Shown here: piece after piece, positions 52,401-59,140 of the stretch
How positions within the stretch are numbered: position 1 is the stretch's first letter
How the letters are laid out: each line of letters opens with the position of its first letter
Assembly: GCA_903851385.1 (NCBI GenBank)
Contig: CAINOC010000041.1
Coordinates: forward strand, 1-59,620
From: an uncultured Chlorobiaceae bacterium
Lineage (GTDB): Bacteria > Bacteroidota > Chlorobiia > Chlorobiales > Chlorobiaceae
Direction of reading: 5' to 3'
Length of the DNA: 59,620 nt
Notes under the pieces: generated by a model
Databases searched by the model: none
Seen by the model: only the letters and a program-made list of their open reading frames with translations
Told to the model about the DNA's origin: nothing
Made by a program: the position numbers and the translations under genes

Positions 52401-52435
52401 GTTCCATCCAAGACTGAAACATGCAGTGCAATCAT
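49412..52435 (-). CDS. SNF2-family DEAD/DEAH helicase
   Basis: The 1007-residue protein has a bacterial SNF2-associated N-terminal region, then the ATPase. Motif I DDMGLGKTIQTLAMI is near residue 558, motif II VVLDEAQNIKN near 655, motif III ALTGTPVENHVGDLW, and motifs V/VI LKAGGTGLNLTSANHVIHYD, ATDRAFRIGQNKNV near 905-935. It is a DNA translocase that remodels protein-DNA complexes. With the SWIM-finger gene it forms a two-gene operon common in bacteria. Confidence 0.93.
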   Translation of the reverse strand: MIALHVSVLDGTPMLWSEGNQPGNITELRKALKCIGISLLVRKNKTEELTAWLPCRGKEPLPSSALIAEDPDQRRKESLQSFHITALPLDINSLQELSSLAERGNIPESGVIFGNSIAWVRQVLQNALNVVASQLFLPSVILHNTVWEARWIPCPDTAASIVLDKLAENMPPVCRSINRSDTKPPEEAKSTVLKRVLSSMVDTIIRPSEKINTVRRTQSDSIHDAWLQALTSAKPQIVWDTLREIEELGHQLTLWRRPIDVLESSPFTFCFRLAEPAETGKNKDLWQVIYQLQLKGDPSLILDVGELWKPDSSASQHIKSYATDYSEFILTALGQASGLYPAVTESLKKKNPGGFTLDAEGAYRFLAEYAELLRSTGLIVMLPSWWSGRGGFNRIGIKTKAKAPAMHGSGSCLTLDTMIACDYAAALGNEELDLDELKTLAALKAPLLKVRGQWTQLDHKELAAAVRFLEKKSTEDLTARHILTTALGVKRKEDGVLVRSIEVDGWLQDLLEKLSGHSQFEMLQQPERFHGTLRAYQERGYSWLSFLRQWGLGACLADDMGLGKTIQTLAMIQRERELGEKRAVLLICPTSVVNNWRKEAEQFTPDLSILIHHGIDRMKADKFRNAAKDVALVISSYGLLMRDIELISEISWAGVVLDEAQNIKNPETKQSKAARSVRADYRIALTGTPVENHVGDLWALMDFLNPGFLGTQHFFRDNFYTPIQWYGDTEASTRLKRLTGPFILRRMKTDSSIISDLPDKIEMKEYCTLTKEQASLYKAVVDELHEKIVSAEGIDRRGLVLALLLKLKQVCNHPAHFLGDNSAIDNRSGKLQRLTELLDEIREAGEKTLIFTQFTQMGKIIQRYLQQLYGEEVFFLHGGASKKKRDQMLDTFQQESQSPGIFILSLKAGGTGLNLTSANHVIHYDRWWNPAVENQATDRAFRIGQNKNVEVHKFITAGTLEERIDDMIDKKTAVAGQVLGTGEQWLTELSNNDLRNLIMLGQDASGE

Positions 52436-52548
52436 CAGTTAACCTGTGCCGGTAATGTGTTTCGTACTGTTTTTTTGAATATGCAGAAAAGTGCTGATGT
52501 AAGCAATAATCCACAAAAAGAGAGAGGTGTTGCAAGCGTGTGGGGGCG

Positions 52549-52585
52549 GCCCGGAGCAACCGTAAAACTTATGATTGTTCCGGGC
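52549..52585 (-). terminator. hairpin downstream of the acetate transporter
   Basis: GCCCGGAGCAA pairs with TTGTTCCGGGC (one G-T pair), with a 15-base loop. It lies 17 bases past the transporter stop. A T-run is lacking, so it may be a stabilising stem or a Rho-assisted terminator. Confidence 0.5.
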
Positions 52586-52602
52586 TGGTAGAGGACTGGC
52601 GG

Positions 52603-53148
52603 TTACACTCCCAGAGAGTGGAACAGAAGCGGCAGAGCGCAGAGAGCTATGGCAATATTGGTTGCACCGCAGATTTTAGTGATGAGTGTATTCTGCTTGT
52701 ACCAGGCAAAGGGAAGCAGGATGGTCAGTACGTTGATGAGCAGAAGAACCGTGCCTAACGGCCATATTTTTCCCATCAGGATCGCTTTGTAGCTGAACAC
52801 TGCCGTGATGAAAAAGATACCGAGAAACATGTGGGCGTAGATCTTTTTGTCTCCGGGATTGTAGAAATGCATGGCCACAACCACCCAGAACAAGCCGTAC
52901 GTGGCAAAGATCGTCCCGATGTAAATTCTGGCTTCAGGTGGCATCCCCACGTCAAACAGGTAGAGACAGGCGGCCGTAAAAAGCTGAGCGAATCCGCCGA
53001 AGTAAAGTGCAATATGGGCAAGATTTCTTCCCAGTTTTGCGTGATCAGTCTCCTTGTCAAGCCCAAATCCCAACTGTTCCAGGCCAAAAACCCAGACAGT
53101 GACGATAAGTCCAAATAACCCGATAGCTTCCGGATTAACTACATTCAT
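52603..53148 (-). CDS. acetate uptake transporter family (SatP/YaaH, GPR1/FUN34)
   Basis: From ATG 53148 (MNVVNPEAIGLFGLIVTVWV), with GGAG eight bases upstream, the product is 181 residues with six TM segments. NPEAIGLFG is the NPxxLGLxG signature of the family. YFGGFAQLFTAACLY and TYGLFWVVVAMHFYNPGDKK follow. It probably imports acetate or succinate, fitting photoassimilation of acetate by green sulfur bacteria. The in-frame upstream extension (21 residues) is not needed. Confidence 0.85.
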   Translation of the reverse strand: MNVVNPEAIGLFGLIVTVWVFGLEQLGFGLDKETDHAKLGRNLAHIALYFGGFAQLFTAACLYLFDVGMPPEARIYIGTIFATYGLFWVVVAMHFYNPGDKKIYAHMFLGIFFITAVFSYKAILMGKIWPLGTVLLLINVLTILLPFAWYKQNTLITKICGATNIAIALCALPLLFHSLGV

Positions 53149-53343
53149 TGGTAGAGCTCCTTTTGGTTTTGTTAATAATACCACCATTGCAATTGCTAAC
53201 AGTACTCGCAACGGCTGCGTAAATGTACTGCTATTCTTTTTTAAAGAATAACACTATCGTTAGATGCTATCGTGTCATGTTTGTCGCGTTCTTTTAATAC
53301 CTTTGATCTTTGAAAAAGAGATAAATGAAGATGTTTTGTTGCG

Positions 53344-54654
53344 ATGCTGATACATGCTGAAGAGTCCACGATAAAAAATCCGGAAAAGCCCGAACTTCAA
53401 ACGAAAAAAGGAGTGTCACGACAATTGCTTTCAGCTTTTCCTGCATTTCAGAGCCGGAATTTTCGTCGTTATTTTCCCGGGCAGGTGATTTCCATGATCG
53501 GCACATGGATACAGATGGTCGCGCAGGGCTGGCTGGTGCTTGAAATCACCGGTTCTGCTTTTGACGTCGGAGTTGTGGCTGCGGCCTCAACCCTTCCAAC
53601 GCTCTTTCTCTCACTCTTTGGGGGTGTTATTGTCGACCGCTACCCGAAGCGCACCATTCTGCTCTGGACCCAGTCAGCGGCAATGATACTTGCCTTTATC
53701 CTTGGTGTTTTTGCGGTGAGCGGTACTGTTACTATCTGGATTATTATTGTGCTTTCGTTTCTTCTCGGCTGTGTCAACGCTCTCAATGTTCCCGCACTGC
53801 AGGCTTTTCTCAGTGAAATAGTTGAACGGGAGGACCTTGCATCGGCCATTGCGATGAATTCGGCTATCTATAATGTCTCAAGGGTGATCGGACCGGCTAT
53901 TGCAGGATTTCTTATTTCTGCCACAGGGACGGGTGTTGCTTTTCTAATCAACGGAGTCAGTTTTTTTGCTGTTATTCTCTCTCTTCTCTCCATGAAGGAT
54001 CTTTCAAAAAAGGGTACTGCAAAAATTCCCATACACCCACTGCAGTCGATCAGAGAAGGATTGAAATATTCATGGGAACATCCGTTGATACGAACCATTG
54101 TCCTCTTTATCGCAGTTATTTCAATTTTCGCATGGAGCTATGTCACTATGCTTCCTGTTATAGCCAAACGTACATTCGGTATGGATGCTTCTGGCCTTGG
54201 GTACCTCTACGGAGTTTCGGGTCTTGGGTCCGTTCTTGGTACCGTCGTTGTTTCCATATACTCAAGAAAAATTGACCGACTGGTTTTTATTGCCGGTGGA
54301 AATATTCTGTTCGCACTCGCCCTTATCGGGTTTACGTTTACAACCGCTCTGCCTGTGGCACTGTCCTTCCTTTTTATTGCAGGCTTCGGACTTGTTGCCG
54401 CTGTTTCTACCATGAGTGCTACCATTCAGAGTACGGTTGACGATCGTTTCCGGGGAAGGGTGATGAGTCTGTATATGATGGTATTCATGGGGTTCATGCC
54501 GATAGGCAATGTTGAGGTCGGCTATCTTTCGGAACACTTCGGTACAGGACTTGCCATCCGCATCGGATGCGTGGTTACGATCCTTGCTTCGCTGGTACTT
54601 GTCTACTCCGGCAAGAGTGTCCGAACGGCCTATCATAGATATAAAGCACAGTGA
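53344..54654 (+). CDS. MFS transporter (EntS/DUF894-like exporter)
   Basis: The 436-residue protein has 11-12 TM segments. FRRYFPGQVISMIGTWIQMV, AQGWLVLEITGSAFDVGVVA and FGGVIVDRYPKRTILLWTQS (MFS motif A) are in the first half. The C-terminal half has RFRGRVMSLYMMVFMGFMPI. This layout matches enterobactin-exporter-like MFS_3 proteins that extrude small molecules; the substrate is unknown. The last about 150 bases recur as remnants at 55,631 and 58,275, marking an amplified region. Confidence 0.88.
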   Translation: MLIHAEESTIKNPEKPELQTKKGVSRQLLSAFPAFQSRNFRRYFPGQVISMIGTWIQMVAQGWLVLEITGSAFDVGVVAAASTLPTLFLSLFGGVIVDRYPKRTILLWTQSAAMILAFILGVFAVSGTVTIWIIIVLSFLLGCVNALNVPALQAFLSEIVEREDLASAIAMNSAIYNVSRVIGPAIAGFLISATGTGVAFLINGVSFFAVILSLLSMKDLSKKGTAKIPIHPLQSIREGLKYSWEHPLIRTIVLFIAVISIFAWSYVTMLPVIAKRTFGMDASGLGYLYGVSGLGSVLGTVVVSIYSRKIDRLVFIAGGNILFALALIGFTFTTALPVALSFLFIAGFGLVAAVSTMSATIQSTVDDRFRGRVMSLYMMVFMGFMPIGNVEVGYLSEHFGTGLAIRIGCVVTILASLVLVYSGKSVRTAYHRYKAQ

Positions 54655-54908
54655 ATGTTGTCGCGTTACACCCAACAAAGGTGCCCGGATGTAGGTTGGG
54701 GTGATTCCTGAACCCCAACAATACTAAAGCTGTCCTGAGAGAATAGCTCTTTTCAGCATGCAGGAAAAGTTTACCTTCCATCTTTTATCTTGGCAATAAA
54801 TAGAGGTGCCCTGAATTCAGTCTATAGACGAGGGGTTTCGGCCACTTCATAGCATCAATCAAATAACTACGGCTTCCCAAAAAAAGCTGCAAAATAAACA
54901 CTGCTTGT
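54655..54908. repeat. duplicated leader unit, copy 1 (with GTTGGGGT hairpin)
   Basis: This is the segment between the MFS stop and yecA-like gene 1. It contains a hairpin at 54695-54719 (GTTGGGGT, loop GATTCCTGA, ACCCCAAC) and then CTGTCCTGAGAGAATAG, CTTCCATCTTTTATCTTGGC and CTGCAAAATAAACACTG before the ATG. Almost the whole of it recurs before yecA-like gene 2. Confidence 0.85.
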
Positions 54909-55628
54909 ATGACCAGGAAAGATGTTTCAGATCAGAATATTATCGCTATAACCGGTCGTGAGCTTCAAGAGCTTTCGGATTTTTTTATTTCCGATGCAGC
55001 TTCCGAACATTCCATGATGCTTGATATGATTGACGGATATCTTACCGCAGTCATCATTGGGCCGGTAACTGTTCTTCCCGATAGATGGTTACCTTTCGTA
55101 TGGGATATGAGTGGCGGTGGAAAAGAACCGAAATTTGAGTCTCTTGAACAAGCTCAGCATATTATTGATCTGCTGATGAAGATGTCGGACCGAATCACTA
55201 TGGAGTTACTCTATACTGATTCTTTCAAGCCACTTCCCGATGCGACATACTATGGAAGAGAGGAAGACAGAGATAATGCGATCAAGTTGTGGGCCGCGGG
55301 ATTTTTTTTAGGAGTTCAAAGTAATTCTTCTGACTGGGAATCAATCAACGCTGATAAAAGTGCATCAACACTGTTATTAGCAATGTCTATGTTCATGGTA
55401 AATGGAGACAATTCTATTCCGCCAATATCGATTGAGCGGTTGAGGGCTCTCTGGGAGACTATGCCGGAATTTGTGAGGGTAATCAATGACTTCTGGCACC
55501 CTGGTCAACGGTCGGAAATCGCAAGAGCAAGAGCAATGGCGATTGCAACCGAAACAGAGCGAACTGGGCGCAATGAACCTTGCCCCTGTGGCAGCGGAAA
55601 AAAATTCAAGAAATGTTGCGGCAGGTGA
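54909..55628 (+). CDS. YecA/UPF0149-like protein with SEC-C motif, paralogue 1
   Basis: The 239-residue protein begins MTRKDVSDQN. The UPF0149-type domain has LSDFFISDAA, MMLDMIDGYLTAVIIGPVTV and PFVWDMSGGGKEPKFESLEQ (about residues 25-85). The last 18 residues are the zinc-binding SEC-C motif RNEPCPCGSGKKFKKCC. SEC-C tails bind SecB or the ribosome in known proteins; the function of this family is not established. A near-identical-length paralogue is at 57,467. Confidence 0.88.
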   Translation: MTRKDVSDQNIIAITGRELQELSDFFISDAASEHSMMLDMIDGYLTAVIIGPVTVLPDRWLPFVWDMSGGGKEPKFESLEQAQHIIDLLMKMSDRITMELLYTDSFKPLPDATYYGREEDRDNAIKLWAAGFFLGVQSNSSDWESINADKSASTLLLAMSMFMVNGDNSIPPISIERLRALWETMPEFVRVINDFWHPGQRSEIARARAMAIATETERTGRNEPCPCGSGKKFKKCCGR

Positions 55629-55630
55629 TA

Positions 55631-55680
55631 TTTTTCTACTCCAGCAGAAGTGTCCGAACCGCGCACCAAAAATATAAAGA
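55631..55680 (+). pseudogene. remnant of the MFS transporter C-terminus
   Basis: Immediately after yecA-like gene 1, one frame reads FFYSSRSVRTAHQKYKE, clearly related to the MFS ending VYSGKSVRTAYHRYKAQ. Only about 50 bases survive. It marks the start of a second [MFS end - repeat - yecA] unit, interrupted here by the toxin-antitoxin module. Confidence 0.7.
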
Positions 55681-55690
55681 GGTATGAAGA

Positions 55691-56698
55691 TTACAGTGCA
55701 TTGAGAACAAACCCGTATTTGAGGTAGCTGATCATATGGTTCTCTGCATTGATATTGTCAATCCATGCTTTTTCCTCGTGACTGATCTTGACAATTTCTT
55801 GGGTGCTGACATGAGAGAACGTGGAGGCTACAGCTTTTAACGTATTCAGTTCTTCCGCTGAAAACATTGTTTCATGTAATTTATGGTCTTCTGAAGGTAA
55901 AAACTTCTCCCCGGTGCCTCCATTGTGAAATTCTGTTTTTTCAATAGTTACGTACCCTTTTTTTTCAATCCACTCAAAAATACTGTTGAAATTATCCGGT
56001 ACGGGTCCCATCGGAATCGCATAGTAACGGGTTCCACTGATTGAATAGCCTGTTGTTTTAAAGTGTAGAAAATCAGCATAGAACAGTAGCTTGTTCAGCT
56101 TGGTTTTCCATGGTGCCAGGGTTTCAGCAAAAAAGACAACCATTTCGCTGAGCTTTTCAAGACTCGGTATTCTGTATCCGGAATATTCGTCGGGCAGCTT
56201 TGAGCCAAGAAGATACTCCTCGATATCAACACAGGTTGTTTTTTTTCTGCTTTCGATCAGATGTTCAATTCTCACGCTCAGTCTTTCAAGTTGCTTCCCC
56301 TGTAATGCCCCACTGAGGAGTACAATTTTTTTAAACTCCTCCGGGTCTTGGGCGACCTGTATCAGCCGGGCATTCGATTCACTGGGAACCTCACCCTGCT
56401 CATAGTTTCTGTAGCTGTTTGTTCCCAGTCCAAGTATTTCCGCAATTTTTGCAGCCGACAATCCGTAGGCCGCTCTTATTCCGCCTATTTCTTCAGGAAA
56501 CGGGAGGTTATGCTCATCTCTGTACTGATTGTATACCTGAATCAGGTTAATATCATCAAGTTCGGTTGTTGTAAACTGCTGGCCACTATCATTGCAGTAG
56601 TAATAGTGGTATTGGAGAGGATAGTTTTTTTTACGAAATCCCATGACCCGCTCTTCTCGTTTCAAGGTCATTTCCCCGCTTGTAATCGGGCTTTTCAT
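55691..56698 (-). CDS. Panacea (DUF4065/SocA)-domain antitoxin with HTH
   Basis: The 335-residue protein starts MKSPITSGEMTLKREERV, the N-terminus of Panacea antitoxins with a YgiT-like beginning. A helix-turn-helix lies near residues 65-95 (AAYGLSAAKIAEILGLGTNS YRNYEQGE). The DUF4065 domain spans about 175-300 (LNKLLFYADFLHFKTTGYSI, YYAIPMGPVPDNF). Panacea-domain proteins are known to neutralise many unrelated toxins. The start lies four bases past the toxin stop, so the order is toxin-antitoxin. Confidence 0.87.
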   Translation of the reverse strand: MKSPITSGEMTLKREERVMGFRKKNYPLQYHYYYCNDSGQQFTTTELDDINLIQVYNQYRDEHNLPFPEEIGGIRAAYGLSAAKIAEILGLGTNSYRNYEQGEVPSESNARLIQVAQDPEEFKKIVLLSGALQGKQLERLSVRIEHLIESRKKTTCVDIEEYLLGSKLPDEYSGYRIPSLEKLSEMVVFFAETLAPWKTKLNKLLFYADFLHFKTTGYSISGTRYYAIPMGPVPDNFNSIFEWIEKKGYVTIEKTEFHNGGTGEKFLPSEDHKLHETMFSAEELNTLKAVASTFSHVSTQEIVKISHEEKAWIDNINAENHMISYLKYGFVLNAL

Positions 56699-56702
56699 TG
56701 CG

Positions 56703-57056
56703 TTATCGTTTAAATGGATACAAAATTATACGCTCAGCGATATGAAATGAAATGCAGATCACGCTTGTGTTTGGAGTTCCCATCGTGATTTTGATATAAA
56801 CAGACGTTTGTTTTACCTGCCTGCCGAATACCCACATTTCAGGGCCCTTATTAAGGGAGTCTTTAAGTGGGCCTTCACTATAGTCTTCTGTTACAAGATT
56901 CTCAATAATTGGTTGTCTCTCTTTTGGTCGTAATTCAAGATCAAGAAGAGTTTGGGTATTTTTCCCCCGGTCATCACGGAAAAGGATCGACCATATCTTC
57001 ATTTTTTCCTTAAAGTCTCGAAGAAATGCTTTTACCTGCTGTTCGCTGGTCGTCAT
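56703..57056 (-). CDS. probable MqsR-like toxin of the Panacea module
   Basis: The 117-residue protein begins MTTSEQQVKAFLRDFKEKMK and has LFRDDRGKNTQTLLDLEL, LVTEDYSEGPLKD, EMWVFGRQVKQTSVYIKITM and ICISFHIAERIILYP. The pattern (R-N-T-L-L, DY-GP, W-FG, VYIK, SFH) is that of MqsR-type RNase toxins of the RelE fold. The pairing with a Panacea antitoxin just downstream strongly supports toxin status. The catalytic assignment is inferred from resemblance only. Confidence 0.65.
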   Translation of the reverse strand: MTTSEQQVKAFLRDFKEKMKIWSILFRDDRGKNTQTLLDLELRPKERQPIIENLVTEDYSEGPLKDSLNKGPEMWVFGRQVKQTSVYIKITMGTPNTSVICISFHIAERIILYPFKR

Positions 57057-57224
57057 GTTAAGGAATTCACTCGGAATAGCATATAATAATCGGTATGATT
57101 ATTTGTACTTTAAAGTGTAATAATAACTAAAAAACAATAATTATATCAACTATGAGGTTGTTTTTTTTGTGGTCGTGCGGTTTGTGAAGGGATTTCCTGT
57201 CAGCGGAATCCTTATGCATCGTGT

Positions 57225-57466
57225 CGTGTTACAGCTGATCGTGGTGCCCATCTGTAGGTTGGGGTGATTCCTGAACCCCAACAAAACTAACGTTGTCCTG
57301 AGAGAATAGTTCTTTTCAGCATGCTAGTAAAGTTTGCCTTCCATCTTTTATCTTGGCAATAAAGAGAGCTGCCTTAAATTCACTCTATAGGGAGGGGGTT
57401 CTGCCACTTCATCGTATCCAACAACTACGGCTTTTTGAAAAAAGCCGCAAAATAAACACTACCTGT
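57225..57466. repeat. duplicated leader unit, copy 2 (with GTTGGGGT hairpin)
   Basis: Recurrence of the copy 1 segment: hairpin at 57258-57282 (same arms and same GATTCCTGA loop), then GTTGTCCTGAGAGAATAG, CTTCCATCTTTTATCTTGGC and CGCAAAATAAACACTAC, ending at yecA-like gene 2. Substitutions are scattered, but order and spacing are kept. Confidence 0.85.
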
Positions 57467-58186
57467 ATGACCCGTGACTATGTTTCAGAGATGATTCAGA
57501 ACCTCATAACCGATAGTGAGCTTAATGAGCTTGCGGCTTTTCTTCTTTCAGATGCAGTCCCCGAACAGGCCATGATGCTTCATATGGTTGACGGATTTCT
57601 TACCTCAGTGATTATTGGGCCGGTAACTCTTCCCGGTACATGGTTGCCTTTAGTCTGGGACAGGAGTGGGGGAGGAAAAGTACCGAAATACGAGAGTGTT
57701 GAACAGGCACAGCGAATGACGGATCTCCTGATGAAGATGTCGGACCGCATCCTTGTGGAGTTAATGCTTGCTGATGATTTCCAGACACTTCCTGATGCTG
57801 CTGAATATGAAAGAGAGGAAGACAAAGATAAAATGATCATGTTGTGGGCAGCTGGATTTTTTACCGGAGTTCTGTGTAACGATTCTGACTGGGAAGACGC
57901 AGCTGCTGATAAAGATTTTTTAATGCTTTTGTCTGCAATGTATAGTTTTATTGCCCAGGATGACGATTCCGTTTCGCCACCAATAGTGATTGAGGAGTTG
58001 AGGACTCTCTGGAAGAGTATCCCGGAATGTGTGATGCTAATCAATAAATTCTGGCACCCTGGCCAGCAACCGGAAGTGGAAAGGGAAAAAGGGATGGCGA
58101 TTGCAACCGAAGCAGAGCGAACTGGGCGCAATGAGCCTTGCCCCTGTGGCAGCGGAAAAAAATTCAAGAAATGTTGCGGCAGGTGA
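57467..58186 (+). CDS. YecA/UPF0149-like protein with SEC-C motif, paralogue 2
   Basis: From ATG 57467 (MTRDYVSEMIQNL) the product is 239 residues, the same length as paralogue 1. AAFLLSDAVPEQAMMLHMVD then GFLTSVIIGPVTLPGTWLPL and VWDRSGGGKVPKYES align throughout, and the same SEC-C tail ends the protein. The start matches paralogue 1, including the upstream leader, so the longer frame from 57353 is not used. It arose by segmental duplication. Substitutions are spread evenly, so both copies may still be maintained. Confidence 0.88.
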   Translation: MTRDYVSEMIQNLITDSELNELAAFLLSDAVPEQAMMLHMVDGFLTSVIIGPVTLPGTWLPLVWDRSGGGKVPKYESVEQAQRMTDLLMKMSDRILVELMLADDFQTLPDAAEYEREEDKDKMIMLWAAGFFTGVLCNDSDWEDAAADKDFLMLLSAMYSFIAQDDDSVSPPIVIEELRTLWKSIPECVMLINKFWHPGQQPEVEREKGMAIATEAERTGRNEPCPCGSGKKFKKCCGR

Positions 58187-58274
58187 TATTTTCCAAGCCC
58201 AACGTTAAAGGTGTTGTCATGAAACAGCAAAAGCCATCCAATCCATAGTATTCCCGCACCTTAGATAGGCAACG

Positions 58275-58421
58275 TATGAGGTCGGCTATCTTTCGGAACA
58301 CTTCAGTACAGGGCTTGCCATCCGCATCGGATGCATGGTCACAATTCTCGCTTTATTTGTTTTTCTCTACTCCAGCAATCGCGTTCGAACAGCCTGCCAC
58401 CGATATCAAGCACAGTGAAGG
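58275..58421 (+). pseudogene. second MFS C-terminus remnant
   Basis: The frame reads EVGYLSEHFSTGLAIRIGCM then VTILALFVFLYSSNRV and RTACHRYQAQ, stopping at the position equivalent to the MFS stop. It aligns with the last 46 residues of the intact MFS gene. Nothing of the upstream MFS gene is present. Confidence 0.85.
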
Positions 58422-58550
58422 CCTGAAAATAAAGAAGGGCCTCCTTGGTGGATTTGTTCTCTCAGCAACCCTTATGCATGGTGTGGCGTTACAACCAATG
58501 TAGGTTGGGGTGATTCCTGAACCCCAACCAAACTAAAGTTCTCCTGAGAG
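58422..58550. repeat. duplicated leader unit, copy 3, truncated
   Basis: After the MFS remnant, GTTGGGGT-GATTCCTGA-ACCCCAAC recurs at 58504-58528, followed by CTAAAGTTCTCCTGAGAG. Similarity to copies 1 and 2 then stops abruptly at about 58,550, where no yecA gene follows. Confidence 0.8.
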
Positions 58551-59140
58551 GTGACGGTTTGTACCGTGAGTTGTATACGGCCGTGTCGCTGGCTGAGGCT
58601 GCCTCGGTGATGCTGATAAAGAAGGCTTCGCTGACGAGCTGGGTTGCTGCTGCTTGGATGCTTGAGCGGAGGGGGTCGCAGTGAGGTGCCGCCAGGGGAT
58701 GAGACCGGGTTGGATACGCTGGTGGTGATTGGGTGAGGGGCTTGTAAATATTTTGGAAGAGCGTCGAAGGCTGTGTCTCGCTCTACTGAAACGATTCCCG
58801 GAATGCGGATATGGGTGGCCAGGTAATCGTAAAAGCTTTTACGGCTTTGGCGATCTTTCTCTTTATCATGATTTTTCGATGTCCGTACCTGAACATCATC
58901 CGGAGGTACGATGTGAATATCAATATCCTCAGAGAAGCGGTGAATGATGCCATACCCTTTGGAGAGTGAGGTACCTCCCTTGAGTTGAAAGTCGTATCCA
59001 GCCAGCTGAAGACCATAGAGAGCGTGCATCAGCCAATAATCTTTCTCAACAAGATAGGGATCGATCTTGCGCTCACCTGCTACGACTCTCGTCAGGTCAG
59101 AGAAATCAGGATGGTCATGGAGATAACGTTTAGACGGCAT
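58472..59140 (-). pseudogene. AbiEii-type nucleotidyltransferase toxin, 3' end replaced
   Basis: From ATG 59140 (MPSKRYLHDHPDFSDLTRVV) the first about 125 residues match AbiEii nucleotidyltransferases. YLVEKDYWLMHALYGL precedes KGGTSLSKGYGIIHRFSEDI DIHI, which carries the GG-LSK and DxD catalytic residues. After FDALPKYL (near 58,765) the normal YRSGGIRL continuation is missing. The frame instead runs antisense through the terminase-like remnant and leader repeat, with a low-complexity Pro/Ser-rich sequence, to 58472. About half the enzyme is lost, so it is probably nonfunctional. Confidence 0.75.
58550..58736 (+). pseudogene. possible phage terminase small-subunit remnant
   Basis: The frame from 58550 reads GDGLYRELYTAVSLAEAASV then MLIKKASLTSWVAAAWMLER RGSQ and stops. 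A one-base shift restores EVPPGDETGLDTLVVIG up to a stop at 58736. The SW.AAAWMLERR pattern resembles the C-terminal part of phage terminase small subunits (W.AAAWYLER). It starts exactly where the duplicated leader ends and finishes where AbiEii similarity begins. The family assignment is tentative. Confidence 0.35.
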
